From: Methylovulum miyakonense HT12
Lineage (GTDB): Bacteria > Pseudomonadota > Gammaproteobacteria > Methylococcales > Methylomonadaceae
Length of the DNA: 64,000 nt
NCBI RefSeq assembly: GCF_000384075.1
Contig: NZ_KB913025.1
Location: forward strand, 1,999,551-2,063,550
Direction: 5' to 3'
Below are positions 35,089 to 43,200 of the stretch, piece after piece. Every line of letters begins with the position of its first letter. The stretch's first letter is position 1. The translations under genes and the position numbers were made by a program. Below the pieces are notes generated by a model that saw only the letters and a program-made list of their open reading frames with translations, was not told where the DNA came from and did not search any database.

Positions 35089-36224
35089 CAACTTTCCAAC
35101 AACCCGCCACCGAGCTTAGCGAAGCCGTGCGCCTGCAACGTTTCCGGCGGATGGGTGACCCGCTCGCAGACGCCGCCGTGGCCGACTTGGCGCATCTGCC
35201 TAAAAGCGGTATTGAACGTTTGTTGCACCAAATCCTGGAAGAAGGCATAGACGCTGTGCCCGATGCGCCAGAAAGCTGGAAAGCCTTGTTCCGGCAGGCA
35301 GACCATGTGCCTTATTGGGTCAACTGGAAAGTCATGAACCAGGCATCGCAGGTGTTTTTGAAAGCGGGGGTCTTAGGCGTTTTTTCGCTGTGTTGTTATG
35401 CGACGCCGTTGTTTTATTCCTTGTCGCTAGGCAACAAGCCCTTGGCCTCTTCGGGCGAACTGAAAGGGCGCGCCCCCAGGCGGGGCCGGGAAACCGCCCG
35501 CTTTGTCATTGAAACCTGCCTACCCAACAATCTCCAACGCGGCGCCGATGGCTTTAAGGTGACGATGCGGGTGCGCCTGATGCACGCGCATGTCCGCGCG
35601 GGGCTGCTGCGTTCAGGGCATTGGGATGCGGAACAGCTGGGGTTGCCCATCAGCCAAGTTTACATGGCGGCAATGAACGCCTTGCTGTCGATGAAGTGGA
35701 TTGAAGGGCTGCGGAAGCTGGGTTTCCATATGGATCGTGAAGAAGAGGAGGGCATCATCCAATTATGGCGTTACTCGGCTTATCTGATAGGCGTGGATTC
35801 TGAATTGCAATTCGCCACTTATGCGGAAGCGGCGCATTTTCTGGAATTGGTTTTGGCGCAGGAACCGGAACCGGATGAGGATTCGCGGCAATTGGTCTCC
35901 GCCTTATTGGCGGCAGTGCCGGATGTTTTGGGGTTGGAAGGCCGGGCGGGCGGTTTGATGCATTCGCTTTGCAGGGGGCTGTCCTATGCCATGATGGGGG
36001 AGGTATTGGGCAAGCAGCTGGACCTTCCGAAAACAAAGTGGCGTTATTTAGGCCATCTTGCCCGTGCGTTTATCCCCATCTGGCGCTTGCTGGACCGTAT
36101 TTTCCCTAGCGTCCACCGTACATCCCAATATTATGGCACACGTTTTTGGCTCAATCTGGCGGAGTTCCCCCCACAAGGCGGCCTGGAGATGTTCACCAGC
36201 CGCCATGGCCGTGATGGGGCATAA
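35085..36224 (+). CDS. MpaB/DUF2236-family oxygenase-like protein (latex-clearing-protein superfamily)
   Basis: This 379-residue all-helical protein matches the MpaB/DUF2236 family, which includes the rubber oxygenase Lcp and the fungal MpaB that cleaves a farnesyl chain. Visible family features are the GDPLADAAVADL start, TARFVIETCLPNN, the basic RVRLMHAHVRAGLL helix with the likely heme-ligand histidine, and HMDREEEEGIIQLWRYSAYLIG. Members bind b-type heme and oxidatively split isoprenoid double bonds to aldehydes. That reaction would feed the fused aldehyde dehydrogenase encoded by the gene it overlaps. The substrate here is not known. Confidence 0.8.
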   Translation: MTTFQQPATELSEAVRLQRFRRMGDPLADAAVADLAHLPKSGIERLLHQILEEGIDAVPDAPESWKALFRQADHVPYWVNWKVMNQASQVFLKAGVLGVFSLCCYATPLFYSLSLGNKPLASSGELKGRAPRRGRETARFVIETCLPNNLQRGADGFKVTMRVRLMHAHVRAGLLRSGHWDAEQLGLPISQVYMAAMNALLSMKWIEGLRKLGFHMDREEEEGIIQLWRYSAYLIGVDSELQFATYAEAAHFLELVLAQEPEPDEDSRQLVSALLAAVPDVLGLEGRAGGLMHSLCRGLSYAMMGEVLGKQLDLPKTKWRYLGHLARAFIPIWRLLDRIFPSVHRTSQYYGTRFWLNLAEFPPQGGLEMFTSRHGRDGA

Positions 36225-36284
36225 ACTTTCTTCGGCTTGCCAAGTTAATGGCTACGCCCACACCAACCTACAGAAAACTTAAAC

Positions 36285-36578
36285 ATGGACATTTCCCTAG
36301 ACACCTCAGGCAACGGCGTAGTGGTTTCGCTGGTTGGACGGCTGGATTCGATTACCTCGCCCGCCGCCCAAAGCGAATTGGAAACGCTGCTGGAAAACCA
36401 TAAAGGCCCGGTGACACTTGACTGCGCCGGCCTTGAATACCTTAGCAGCGCGGGCCTTAGGGTGTTGCTGTTGCTGGCTAAAAACAAGCGCAATGTGCTG
36501 ACAGTAGCGGGCCTGCGTGACAACGTGCGTGACGTGATCAATATCGCGGGCTTTTCCTTAATTTTCAAGGTCAAGTAA
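36285..36578 (+). CDS. STAS-domain anti-sigma-factor antagonist
   Basis: This 97-residue protein is a single STAS domain of the SpoIIAA/RsbV type, with the phosphorylation-site serines in YLSSAGLRVLL and the usual start (GNGVVVSLVGRLDSITS). Such proteins bind a switch kinase/anti-sigma factor and are released or captured according to Ser phosphorylation. No partner kinase or phosphatase gene is in the window. It lies 60 bases after the MpaB-type gene and could belong to the same transcript, but the oxidative genes upstream do not demand it. Confidence 0.88.
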   Translation: MDISLDTSGNGVVVSLVGRLDSITSPAAQSELETLLENHKGPVTLDCAGLEYLSSAGLRVLLLLAKNKRNVLTVAGLRDNVRDVINIAGFSLIFKVK

Positions 36579-36660
36579 ATCAGCGTAAAAACTTCAATAA
36601 CGCCACGCCGGGCGGCTGGCTGTAGGTTAATGCCTTATTCAGTTTAATGCCACTATGATG

Positions 36661-36685
36661 CCCTAAACTTTTTTATCTTTAGGGG
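36661..36685 (+). promoter_or_regulatory. Hairpin that covers the ribosome-binding site of the small lipoprotein
   Basis: CCCTAAA at 36661-36667 pairs perfectly with TTTAGGG at 36678-36684, around a T-rich 10-base loop. The right arm contains the Shine-Dalgarno AGGGG that serves the ATG at 36692. In RNA this stem would hide the ribosome-binding site, so translation may depend on temperature or a ligand. It could also be a weak terminator of the preceding operon. Confidence 0.45.
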
Positions 36686-36691
36686 TGTGTC

Positions 36692-36946
36692 ATGGTGGCA
36701 TTAATCAGAATCACTATAATCGCTGCGTTGTTAGGCATGTTAAGTGCCTGCGCCGTATATCCCAACCCGTACGGCGCTTATCCCGGCTCTGCGCCGACGT
36801 ATCGCCGGGTTGTGGTGGGCAATGGCTATTACCGTGCACCATCCCCGGTGATCATTGAGCGGAAGGTTTACGGCTACCCGCGTTATTATCAACGCCCTTA
36901 TGGTGGTGGTTATGGCTATGGCCATCACCATGACGATGATGACTAA
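36692..36946 (+). CDS. Small Tyr/Gly/His-rich lipoprotein
   Basis: This 84-residue protein has a lipoprotein signal (ALLGMLSAC, cleavage before Cys), then a mature chain rich in Tyr, Pro, Gly and Arg and a C-terminal HHHDDDD tail. The last codons overlap the end of mtnC on the other strand. Such short repetitive lipoproteins are common in methanotrophs and other Gram-negatives without known function. The acidic/histidine tail could bind metal. Confidence 0.65.
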   Translation: MVALIRITIIAALLGMLSACAVYPNPYGAYPGSAPTYRRVVVGNGYYRAPSPVIIERKVYGYPRYYQRPYGGGYGYGHHHDDDD

Positions 36947-37638
36947 GGGGTGCCGCCAATTTGCGCAATAGAAATCTCGGCAAAGCTAGCCACTTGCCGA
37001 TGTTCCGCTTGGGCGTCAAGCCCGCCTTCGCGGACTAGCCAAACCGTTGCCAGCCCCGCCGCTTTGGCGGCATCCAGCTCTTCTTTAATATCCGATAGAA
37101 ACAGCACTTGCCTAGGCAAAAAAGGGATGCGGGCGATGATGTTTTGGTAGGATTCCGTCTCGCGTTTGCCGCCGATCAGGGTATCAAAATAGCCGGAAAA
37201 TAACGGGGTCAAATCGCCATAATCCGTGTGCGCGAACAGCAGTTTTTGCGCCTGGACCGAGCCGGACGAATACACGTATAAATCAATGCCCTGCTGCTTC
37301 CAGTTTTGTAATTGCCCGGCGGCATCGGCGTAGATATGCCCCTGGAAATCGCCTTGCCGGTAACCGGCTTCCCAAACCAAGCCTTGTAAGGCTTTCAGGG
37401 GCGTGATTTTTTTATCTTCATCCAGCCATTGCAGCAACTGGGCAATCGCCGTTTCCACGCCAAACGCCACGTCCGCCGCCGCGCAAGTGTCCGCCAGCAA
37501 GGCCTTGACGGTGGCCTCTTCGGCATGTTGGCGGACAAATCCTGCCAAATGCGCCCGCGCATAAGGGAACAGCACATCTTTGACGAAGGCCAATGATGAG
37601 GTTGTGCCTTCAATATCGGTGATGATGGCTTTAATCAT
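36943..37638 (-). CDS. mtnC: Acireductone synthase (enolase-phosphatase E1)
   Basis: This 231-residue HAD-family enzyme opens with [21 protein letters not shown], in which the DxE replaces the usual DxD nucleophile motif, as in MtnC. Later motifs are [15 protein letters not shown] (HAD Ser) and [16 protein letters not shown] (acidic Mg site). It converts 2,3-diketo-5-methylthiopentyl-1-phosphate to acireductone in methionine salvage. It is the last of three genes, mtnB-mtnD-mtnC, each overlapping the next by four bases. mtnA and mtnK/mtnP are not visible. Confidence 0.93.
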   Translation of the reverse strand: MIKAIITDIEGTTSSLAFVKDVLFPYARAHLAGFVRQHAEEATVKALLADTCAAADVAFGVETAIAQLLQWLDEDKKITPLKALQGLVWEAGYRQGDFQGHIYADAAGQLQNWKQQGIDLYVYSSGSVQAQKLLFAHTDYGDLTPLFSGYFDTLIGGKRETESYQNIIARIPFLPRQVLFLSDIKEELDAAKAAGLATVWLVREGGLDAQAEHRQVASFAEISIAQIGGTP

Positions 37639-38195
37639 GATAATCCGGCGAGGGTTTGGGCTAGGGTAGGGAAAGATGCGCCGATGCCGCTGCCCGTGAA
37701 ATTAGCGACCCAGCCGTCGGGCGTGGTGAACAGGCGGATGGCTTTTAAACAAGGGTTTTCGCCCAGGTCAAACCAGTGCTTGGTGTGGGCAGGGACGCTG
37801 ATCAGATCGCCCCGTTCACACAACACCACATAGACCTTGTCCCCGACATGCAGATAAAACAGACCGCAGCCTTCGACAAAAAAGCGCACTTCAAAATCAT
37901 CGTGCGTGTGTTCCGCCAGGAATTTTTGCCGTAAGGCGGCTTTGTCGGGATGGTCGGCGTTAAGGCTGATGACATCGACCGATTGGAAACCATATTGCTG
38001 TTGCAAGCGGGCGATAGGTTCGGCATAAGCCGCTAAAATCGTGGCCTGGTCGGCATCGGCGGCGAAAGTGCAGTTTGCCGTCCAGCGTTCAAGCACGACA
38101 TTGATGGCTTTAAGTTGGTTTTCTATGGCGGCAAAATCGCTGTAACGCTCGCCTTGTTGGGCTTGGTTGTCGTCATAAACAGTCAATAAACTCAT
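37635..38195 (-). CDS. mtnD: Acireductone dioxygenase
   Basis: This 186-residue cupin has the metal-binding motif H-x-H-x4-E ([15 protein letters not shown]) and a third histidine further on (HTKHWFDLG). With iron it makes the methionine precursor 4-methylthio-2-oxobutanoate and formate; with nickel it makes a different, CO-releasing product, so the bound metal decides the outcome. It overlaps both neighbours by four bases. Confidence 0.93.
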   Translation of the reverse strand: MSLLTVYDDNQAQQGERYSDFAAIENQLKAINVVLERWTANCTFAADADQATILAAYAEPIARLQQQYGFQSVDVISLNADHPDKAALRQKFLAEHTHDDFEVRFFVEGCGLFYLHVGDKVYVVLCERGDLISVPAHTKHWFDLGENPCLKAIRLFTTPDGWVANFTGSGIGASFPTLAQTLAGLS

Positions 38196-38809
38196 TTTTG
38201 GGCTCCGTGTAAGTGCAGTTCACAAGCAAATAAAAAATCCAGGGCTTCCAAGTAGCGTAGCGTTTCTTCAACCGATGTCCCCCAGGTGTACAGCCCATGC
38301 CCGGCGATGATGTAAGCATGACAATCGGGATGGGTGTCCAAATAGGCATCGGCCTGCGTGGCCAAGCGCGGAATATCCTGGTCATTGGCGAAAATCGGCA
38401 CGACGATGCGGCTTTCGTGGGTGTTGATGCCGCGGAATGCCTTCAGCAATTCGTAGTTCTCCAGCACGATTTCCGTGCCAAACAGTTTGGAAACCAGCAC
38501 GGTATTTAAAGGATGCGGGTGCAGGACGGCGTTGATGTCCGGGAAACGCCGGTAAATGCCCGTGTGCAAGCCCGTTTCCGCCGAAGGCTTTTTGCCGTCC
38601 AATGAATTGGCGTCGGCGTCAATCAGCATAATGTCATCGGGGTGCAAATGGCCTTTATGTTTGCCGGACACGGTGATGGCTATCGTGCCATCCGGCAAGC
38701 GCACCGAAAAATTGCCACTGGTGGCGGGGACCCAGCCTTTGCTGTCGATAAAACGTCCGGCGGCAATCAGTTGTTGTGCGGCGGTGTGGAAAGGTGTCTG
38801 CTCAGTCAT
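38192..38809 (-). CDS. mtnB: Methylthioribulose-1-phosphate dehydratase
   Basis: This class II aldolase-like zinc enzyme is about 205 residues long from the ATG at 38809 (MTEQTPFHTAAQQLIAAGRF). An upstream in-frame TTG at 38836 would overlap the MazF-like gene, but the ATG looks better. The GWVPATSGNFSVRL start, the metal histidines in VLHPHPLNTVL and the HGLYTWG stretch identify it. It converts methylthioribulose-1-phosphate to the diketo compound that MtnC uses. It overlaps mtnD by four bases. Confidence 0.9.
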   Translation of the reverse strand: MTEQTPFHTAAQQLIAAGRFIDSKGWVPATSGNFSVRLPDGTIAITVSGKHKGHLHPDDIMLIDADANSLDGKKPSAETGLHTGIYRRFPDINAVLHPHPLNTVLVSKLFGTEIVLENYELLKAFRGINTHESRIVVPIFANDQDIPRLATQADAYLDTHPDCHAYIIAGHGLYTWGTSVEETLRYLEALDFLFACELHLHGAQK

Positions 38810-38825
38810 TCCTATATCTATTTTT

Positions 38826-39161
38826 TTAAGAAACAATTAGTCTGGCCCGTTCGGTCACTTTTTCAATGATCTCTTGGGGCGCTTTTTCAATCAGGCGTAG
38901 GTTGCGTGCCTGAAAATCGAGGGATTTTAACTGATGTACCAGCACCGAACCTCTAATTGATAGCGATTCTGGCAACACCACTTCCAACTGGATGCCACGG
39001 ATAGTGCTGGTAATGGGGGCGACAACCGCTAAGTGCGTATGTCCATTGAACAGCTGTTGGGAAATGACAAAAGCGGGTCGCCGTTTAATAATTTCAATGC
39101 CGCTGCTGGGATTAAAATCCAGCCAAACGATGTCGCCTCGCTCTGGAATATACCCGCTCAA
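38826..39161 (-). CDS. mazF: MazF/PemK-family toxin
   Basis: I start at the TTG at 39161, which overlaps the antitoxin stop as TTGA and has AGGGAG eight bases upstream. This gives about 111 residues beginning SGYIPERGDIVWLDFNPSSG. An ORF back to 39200 also starts at TTG and would overlap mazE by 43 bases. Signature segments are RRPAFVISQQLFN, VVAPITSTIRG and VLVHQLKSLDFQARN. MazF proteins cut mRNA, or some tRNA or rRNA, at short sequence motifs and are kept inactive by the paired antitoxin. It lies upstream of the mtn genes in the same direction, with only 16 bases between. Confidence 0.87.
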   Translation of the reverse strand: MSGYIPERGDIVWLDFNPSSGIEIIKRRPAFVISQQLFNGHTHLAVVAPITSTIRGIQLEVVLPESLSIRGSVLVHQLKSLDFQARNLRLIEKAPQEIIEKVTERARLIVS

Positions 39162-39418
39162 CCGCGGTTCTCCCTGCCGACCGCCGACGCTGATAGCCAA
39201 TCTGTATCTTCCTCTAATAAACCGAGCTTTTCCGTTGGGCTACCCGCAAGCAAGGTTTTCAAGGTCAATCCGGTTTGTTTGGGTGCCAACACAATATGGC
39301 CGTTTTCAATCGACATATCAATTAACGCCCCTTTTTGCCAACCGACTTGTGCCATGATGGTTTCGGGTAGGCTGATGATATGGGCATCAGCCGATGTTTT
39401 TACGGTCAAAACAGTCAT
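39158..39418 (-). CDS. mazE: MazE/AbrB-type antitoxin
   Basis: This 86-residue protein starts at the ATG at 39418, with GAGG six bases upstream. Its N-terminal SpoVT/AbrB-like DNA-binding fold reads VLTVKTSADAHIISLPETIMAQVGW, then ALIDMSIENGHIVLAPK. The C-terminal acidic tail (LGLLEEDTDWL) probably wraps the toxin. It overlaps the toxin gene by four bases and should autoregulate the pair. The longer ORF to 39463 lacks a good ribosome-binding site. Confidence 0.83.
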   Translation of the reverse strand: MTVLTVKTSADAHIISLPETIMAQVGWQKGALIDMSIENGHIVLAPKQTGLTLKTLLAGSPTEKLGLLEEDTDWLSASAVGRENRG

Positions 39419-39637
39419 CTTGCGCCTCATTGAGCCGGTAACGAAAGAAATATTGTAGAGCATCTGCCACTATTTTGCTTGATGGTATGCCGCCAATTTT
39501 CACGAAAAGCACGAAAAACAAAAGGGGCATGCAATGCTGCAAATACAAGCCGGACGAAGAATTATGCACAATAAAACCTTTCGGGCTTTTCCTGGATGTT
39601 CCATCATCTAAATTTGTTGTCATTTACCCAGCGGCTA

Positions 39638-39665
39638 TTGATTAAAATATAAATGCACTTATAGT
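39638..39665 (+). promoter_or_regulatory. Candidate sigma-70 promoter of the DUF475 gene
   Basis: TTGATT at 39638-39643 and TATAGT at 39660-39665 are separated by 16 bases in an AT-rich stretch, 33 bases before the ATG at 39699. AAGGA serves as the ribosome-binding site. The match is fair and would place the start near 39672. Confidence 0.4.
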
Positions 39666-39698
39666 TGCGGGTTAAATCATTACGTTAAGGATCATTTT

Positions 39699-40730
39699 AT
39701 GCAACATTTTCGACTTTCTATTATTGTCACCGCCGTTAGCTTGGCGATTGCCTTTTATTGGGGAAGCCTGGCTGGCGGTATGGCGGGTGGCTTGACTGGC
39801 GCGGCCATCGCCATGATCTTGGGTGTGCTGGAAGTCAGTTTGTCATTTGATAACGCGGTGGTCAATGCGTCCATCCTTAAGCGCATGGACGAACGCTGGC
39901 AGCAATACTTCCTGACTTGGGGTATCCTGATCGCCGTGTTCGGGATGCGCCTGTTGTTCCCTATCACCATCGTGGCAATGGCGACAGGCATAGATTTTAT
40001 CGGGGTCACGCAAATGGCCTTGCATGACCCTGTAACCTACGCCCAACATTTGACCGAATCGCATGTGCAAATAGCGGCGTTCGGCGGCATGTTCCTGCTG
40101 ATGGTATTTTTCTCCTTTATTTTTGATGAAGGCAAGGAGCTGCATTGGCTGGGTTATATCGAGCAAAAAATGGCTGGCTTTGGCAAACTGGAGTCGATTG
40201 AAATTATTCTGGCCTTGGGTTTATTGTTGGGGAGCCAATACTGGTTACCTGAAGCTATCCGCCATGAAGCCTTGGTTGCCGGCATTTACGGTGTCATCCT
40301 GTTTGTTATCGTCGATAGCTTGTCGGCCTTGTTCGAAGACGAGGAAGAAGGCGAGGAATTGGCGGACGTGCTGAAAAAAGGCAGCGTCATGAGCTTTTTA
40401 TATCTGGAAGTGTTGGATGCGTCATTCTCCTTTGACGGCGTGATCGGCGCGTTTGCGATTACCCAAGATGTCGTTATCATCATGTTGGGCTTGGCGATAG
40501 GCGCGATGTTTGTGCGGAGCCTGACCGTATTTCTAGTGCGCCAAGGCACTTTGGATGAATATGTGTTTTTGGAACACGGCGCCCACTATGCCATCGGCAG
40601 CTTGGCGGCGATCATGTTGGTCAGCATGACACATGAAATTCCTGAGGTTGTCACGGGCCTGATCGGCGCGGTGTTGATTGGCTTGTCGGTGTATTCCTCG
40701 ATACGTTATAAAAATGAGCTGGCCGAATAA
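39699..40730 (+). CDS. DUF475 (TerC-related) integral membrane protein
   Basis: This 343-residue protein has about nine transmembrane segments. Acidic residues sit inside helices, notably VLEVSLSFDNAVVNASIL and YLEVLDASFSFDGVIGAF, a repeated E-x-x-x-S-F-D pattern also seen in TerC metal-resistance proteins. DUF475 is part of the LysE/TerC transporter group and may carry divalent metals such as Mn2+. It is a single-gene unit. A role in metal homeostasis would fit with two metal efflux operons nearby, but is inferred. Confidence 0.85.
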   Translation: MQHFRLSIIVTAVSLAIAFYWGSLAGGMAGGLTGAAIAMILGVLEVSLSFDNAVVNASILKRMDERWQQYFLTWGILIAVFGMRLLFPITIVAMATGIDFIGVTQMALHDPVTYAQHLTESHVQIAAFGGMFLLMVFFSFIFDEGKELHWLGYIEQKMAGFGKLESIEIILALGLLLGSQYWLPEAIRHEALVAGIYGVILFVIVDSLSALFEDEEEGEELADVLKKGSVMSFLYLEVLDASFSFDGVIGAFAITQDVVIIMLGLAIGAMFVRSLTVFLVRQGTLDEYVFLEHGAHYAIGSLAAIMLVSMTHEIPEVVTGLIGAVLIGLSVYSSIRYKNELAE

Positions 40731-40770
40731 TGCGCTTATCTGCCAGCCATTTCAGGTTCCAAATACTTTA

Positions 40771-40800
40771 GGGCGGGATGCGGTTGCCGCCCCGCCCTTA
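40771..40800 (+). terminator. GC-rich hairpin after the DUF475 gene
   Basis: GGGCGGG and CCCCGCCC pair around GCGGTTGCCG, 40 bases after the DUF475 stop; there is only a short TTACTT afterwards. It may end the transcript or be a fragment of the palindromic repeats seen at 22 and 28 kb, which share the GGGGCGG...GCCCC core. Confidence 0.4.
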
Positions 40801-40984
40801 CTTCCGATATGCTGATAGCTATTCGGGACGGGCAAAAAGCCGTTCCGGCAACCCAATCTGATGTTTCAATGTTGGCTGGCTACTAGGATGCCAATCCGGC
40901 CTTTGCTTCCTGGCTTAGGCGGTGCGGCAAATTATTTGCAGCCCTAACCCGCACAATTCCCTTTTTAAATGACCAGAGATTTTT

Positions 40985-41425
40985 ATGAGCAATGTCTTTA
41001 GCTTTACCGGAACCGTAGGCCGTGATGCCGAGGTCAGATACACCCCCGCCGGCTTGGCGGTGTTGAACGTCAACGTCGCCAACAACATCGGCTTTGGCGA
41101 CAAGCAACAAACCCTATGGATACGCGTCGCCCTGTTCGGCAAACGCGCCGAGGGCAGTTTGCAGAACTACCTTAAAAAAGGCCAGCAAGTGTTTGTGTCT
41201 GGGGAGCTTTCCATGAGCGAATACAAAGCCAATGATGGCACCATGCGCACGACACTGGAACTGAACGCCAATATTTTGGATTTGGTCGGCAAACGCAACG
41301 AAGGTGCTGCGCCCGCACAGGGCTACCCCAGTTCCACCACCTCGCAACGTTCAAACGCGCCGCAACCACAAGCGGCTAGCCATGATAATTTTGACGAGCC
41401 TTATGATGACGACATTCCGTTTTAA
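40985..41425 (+). CDS. ssb: Single-stranded DNA-binding protein
   Basis: This 146-residue protein has the N-terminal OB fold (NVFSFTGTVGRDAEVRYTPAG, LWIRVALFGKRAEGSL, YLKKGQQVFVSGELSM). A disordered Gln/Pro/Ser linker follows, and the canonical acidic tip DDDIPF at the C-terminus recruits replication and repair proteins. The N-terminal part is shorter and more divergent than E. coli SSB, as is often the case for extra SSB copies. Whether it is the housekeeping copy cannot be told from this window. Confidence 0.93.
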   Translation: MSNVFSFTGTVGRDAEVRYTPAGLAVLNVNVANNIGFGDKQQTLWIRVALFGKRAEGSLQNYLKKGQQVFVSGELSMSEYKANDGTMRTTLELNANILDLVGKRNEGAAPAQGYPSSTTSQRSNAPQPQAASHDNFDEPYDDDIPF

Positions 41426-41552
41426 GCGGAATAGCTTATCGGAGTACAAACCTCCTACGCGATGAGGTTATCCGTTATCATAAAAATGGCTGGCCACTGG
41501 TTTTGGACTCCGATGTTTGCTTTTAATCTGTTTGGCTTAGGCGATGGGGAAC
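41426..41552. other. Gap after ssb
   Basis: These 127 bases carry no recognisable gene. The following 207 bases are the inverted-repeat element described separately. Confidence 0.4.
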
Positions 41553-41759
41553 CAGCAATTCTCATTATGACCTCAAGCTACCCTATTTCAGGCTTTGGGG
41601 GGCGGTCAGTTGGATTTTTCCGGGGATAGATCACCCTCCAGTTATCAAAACGCCCGTGTCGCAGGCCGGGATGAAGCGGTAGCGCAATCCCAGCACCACC
41701 AGCCACCCTGCTGGGGTTCCTTGCGTCACCCCTGCTGAGTGTCATAATGAGAATTGCTG
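41553..41759. repeat. 207-bp element with 19-bp terminal inverted repeats
   Basis: CAGCAATTCTCATTATGAC at 41553-41571 and its exact reverse complement at 41741-41759 enclose 169 bases with no ORF. Inside is a REP-like GGGATGAAGCGGTAGCGCAATCC. GGGAAC appears at both outer edges but not in a clean duplication. It lies immediately upstream of the outer-membrane channel gene of the second RND operon, so it may carry or disturb that operon's promoter. I know of no named match. Confidence 0.75.
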
Positions 41760-41799
41760 ATTGGGAACCGAATATCGGACCGTAATGATGGGCTTGTCG

Positions 41800-43200
41800 A
41801 TGAATACCTTTGTTTTTAAATCCTTCGCTTTTGCTGTTCTGATATTGGGCGGTTGTGCACCGCAAACTTACCGCCCTGCAACCTTACCCCTGTACATGCA
41901 GGGGGCCGGTTTGCCCGCCATCCATCCGGTAGTGGCAGAAGCCAATCCCGCGCCAACACCGCCTGTCAAAACGCCAAGCCAAACCCAGGAGTTCACCTTA
42001 AACCAAGCGGTGCAGACGGTATTGCAAGCTGACCCACGCATCAGTGCCGCGTTTGAAAACATCAACCAAGCGCAAGCGGATTTGCTGACGGCTGGCTTGC
42101 TGCCTAACCCGCAAGTCAACACGGATATCCAGCTATTGCCGTTGACGCAGACGTTTACCGTGACCCGGCAAGGTGGCCCGCCGCAATTTGATTTTAACGT
42201 CGCCATGCCCATCGACTGGTTTTTGTTTGGCAAGCGGGCGGCGGCGATGGTGTCGGGCGAACAGGGCGTGGATGTCGCCGAAGCCGACTTCGCCAATACC
42301 GTTAGGCTTAGGATCGCCGCGGCCATTTCAGCTTTTTATGATGTGCTGGAAATGCAGGCCATGCTGGAATTGGCGCATGAAAACCAAGACAACCTCGCCA
42401 GGATGGAAAATATCATCCGCAACCGCGTGGCGTTTGGCGGGGTCGGCACGATTGAAACCGACCGCATCCGTTTGTCCATTTTTAGCGGCCGCCGTGATGT
42501 CCATGCGCGTGAGCTGGAATTGGCGGCGGCCTTGAACCGTTTCCGGGCCTTGTTGGGTATTGCCGATGCTGTGCCGGTTAACGTCAAAGGTAGTTTGGAA
42601 GTCAAATCCTTGGTCAAACCGATCAATACAGAAACGGCGTTTAAATGGGCGGAAGCAAACCGCCCTGATTTGGCTTCCTTGCGCAAGCAATTGGATAAGG
42701 CCAATGCCGACATCAAACTGGCGGAAAGCCAAGCGTATCCAAACGTCACGCCGATGGTCGGCTATACCCGGCAATTCCAAGAGCAGGCCATTGGTTTCCC
42801 CGATGCCAACTCATGGATGGCGGGGATGAATGTCAGTGTGCCTATTTTTGACCGCAACCAAGGCAATATCGGCAAGGCAAAATCGGTTTACAGCCAAACC
42901 CAGCTAAACCTACAAGCCCAGTTGGTTGATTTGCGCGCAGAAATAGACCAGGCCGTGCAAACCTTCACGTCCGCTTACCAATTTTTAAGCAATGATGACC
43001 CCGGGCAATTGGATGCGGCCAAAAACGTCCGTGACAAAATCACCCAAGCGTATGAGCTTGGCGGCAAGACCTTGATTGAAGTCTTGGATGCGCAGCGCAC
43101 GTATTTGGAGACTTACCGTGTCCATATCAGCGGACGTTCCAGTTATTGGCACTCCCTATATCAACTCAATGCCGCGATGGGCAAACAAATATTACAATGA
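41800..43200 (+). CDS. TolC-family outer membrane lipoprotein (CusC type) of the second RND operon
   Basis: The ATG at 41800 (MNTFVFKSFAFAV) precedes a lipoprotein signal with ILGGC, so the mature protein starts at cysteine. ATGs at 41785/41788 or the TTG at 41761 are less likely. The ~466 residues include two efflux-channel repeats (NQAQADLLTAGLLPNPQVN, and LRKQLDKANADIKLAESQAYPNV with MVGYTRQ). It is acylated in the outer membrane and forms the exit duct. The stop overlaps the adaptor start by four bases. Confidence 0.87.
   Translation: MNTFVFKSFAFAVLILGGCAPQTYRPATLPLYMQGAGLPAIHPVVAEANPAPTPPVKTPSQTQEFTLNQAVQTVLQADPRISAAFENINQAQADLLTAGLLPNPQVNTDIQLLPLTQTFTVTRQGGPPQFDFNVAMPIDWFLFGKRAAAMVSGEQGVDVAEADFANTVRLRIAAAISAFYDVLEMQAMLELAHENQDNLARMENIIRNRVAFGGVGTIETDRIRLSIFSGRRDVHARELELAAALNRFRALLGIADAVPVNVKGSLEVKSLVKPINTETAFKWAEANRPDLASLRKQLDKANADIKLAESQAYPNVTPMVGYTRQFQEQAIGFPDANSWMAGMNVSVPIFDRNQGNIGKAKSVYSQTQLNLQAQLVDLRAEIDQAVQTFTSAYQFLSNDDPGQLDAAKNVRDKITQAYELGGKTLIEVLDAQRTYLETYRVHISGRSSYWHSLYQLNAAMGKQILQ

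Noticed and set aside
39515-39560. Short A-rich stretch resembling the MITE interior (CACGAAAAGCACGAAAAAC)
   Set aside because: Only about 20 bases match, with no ends or target duplication, so it cannot be told from chance.
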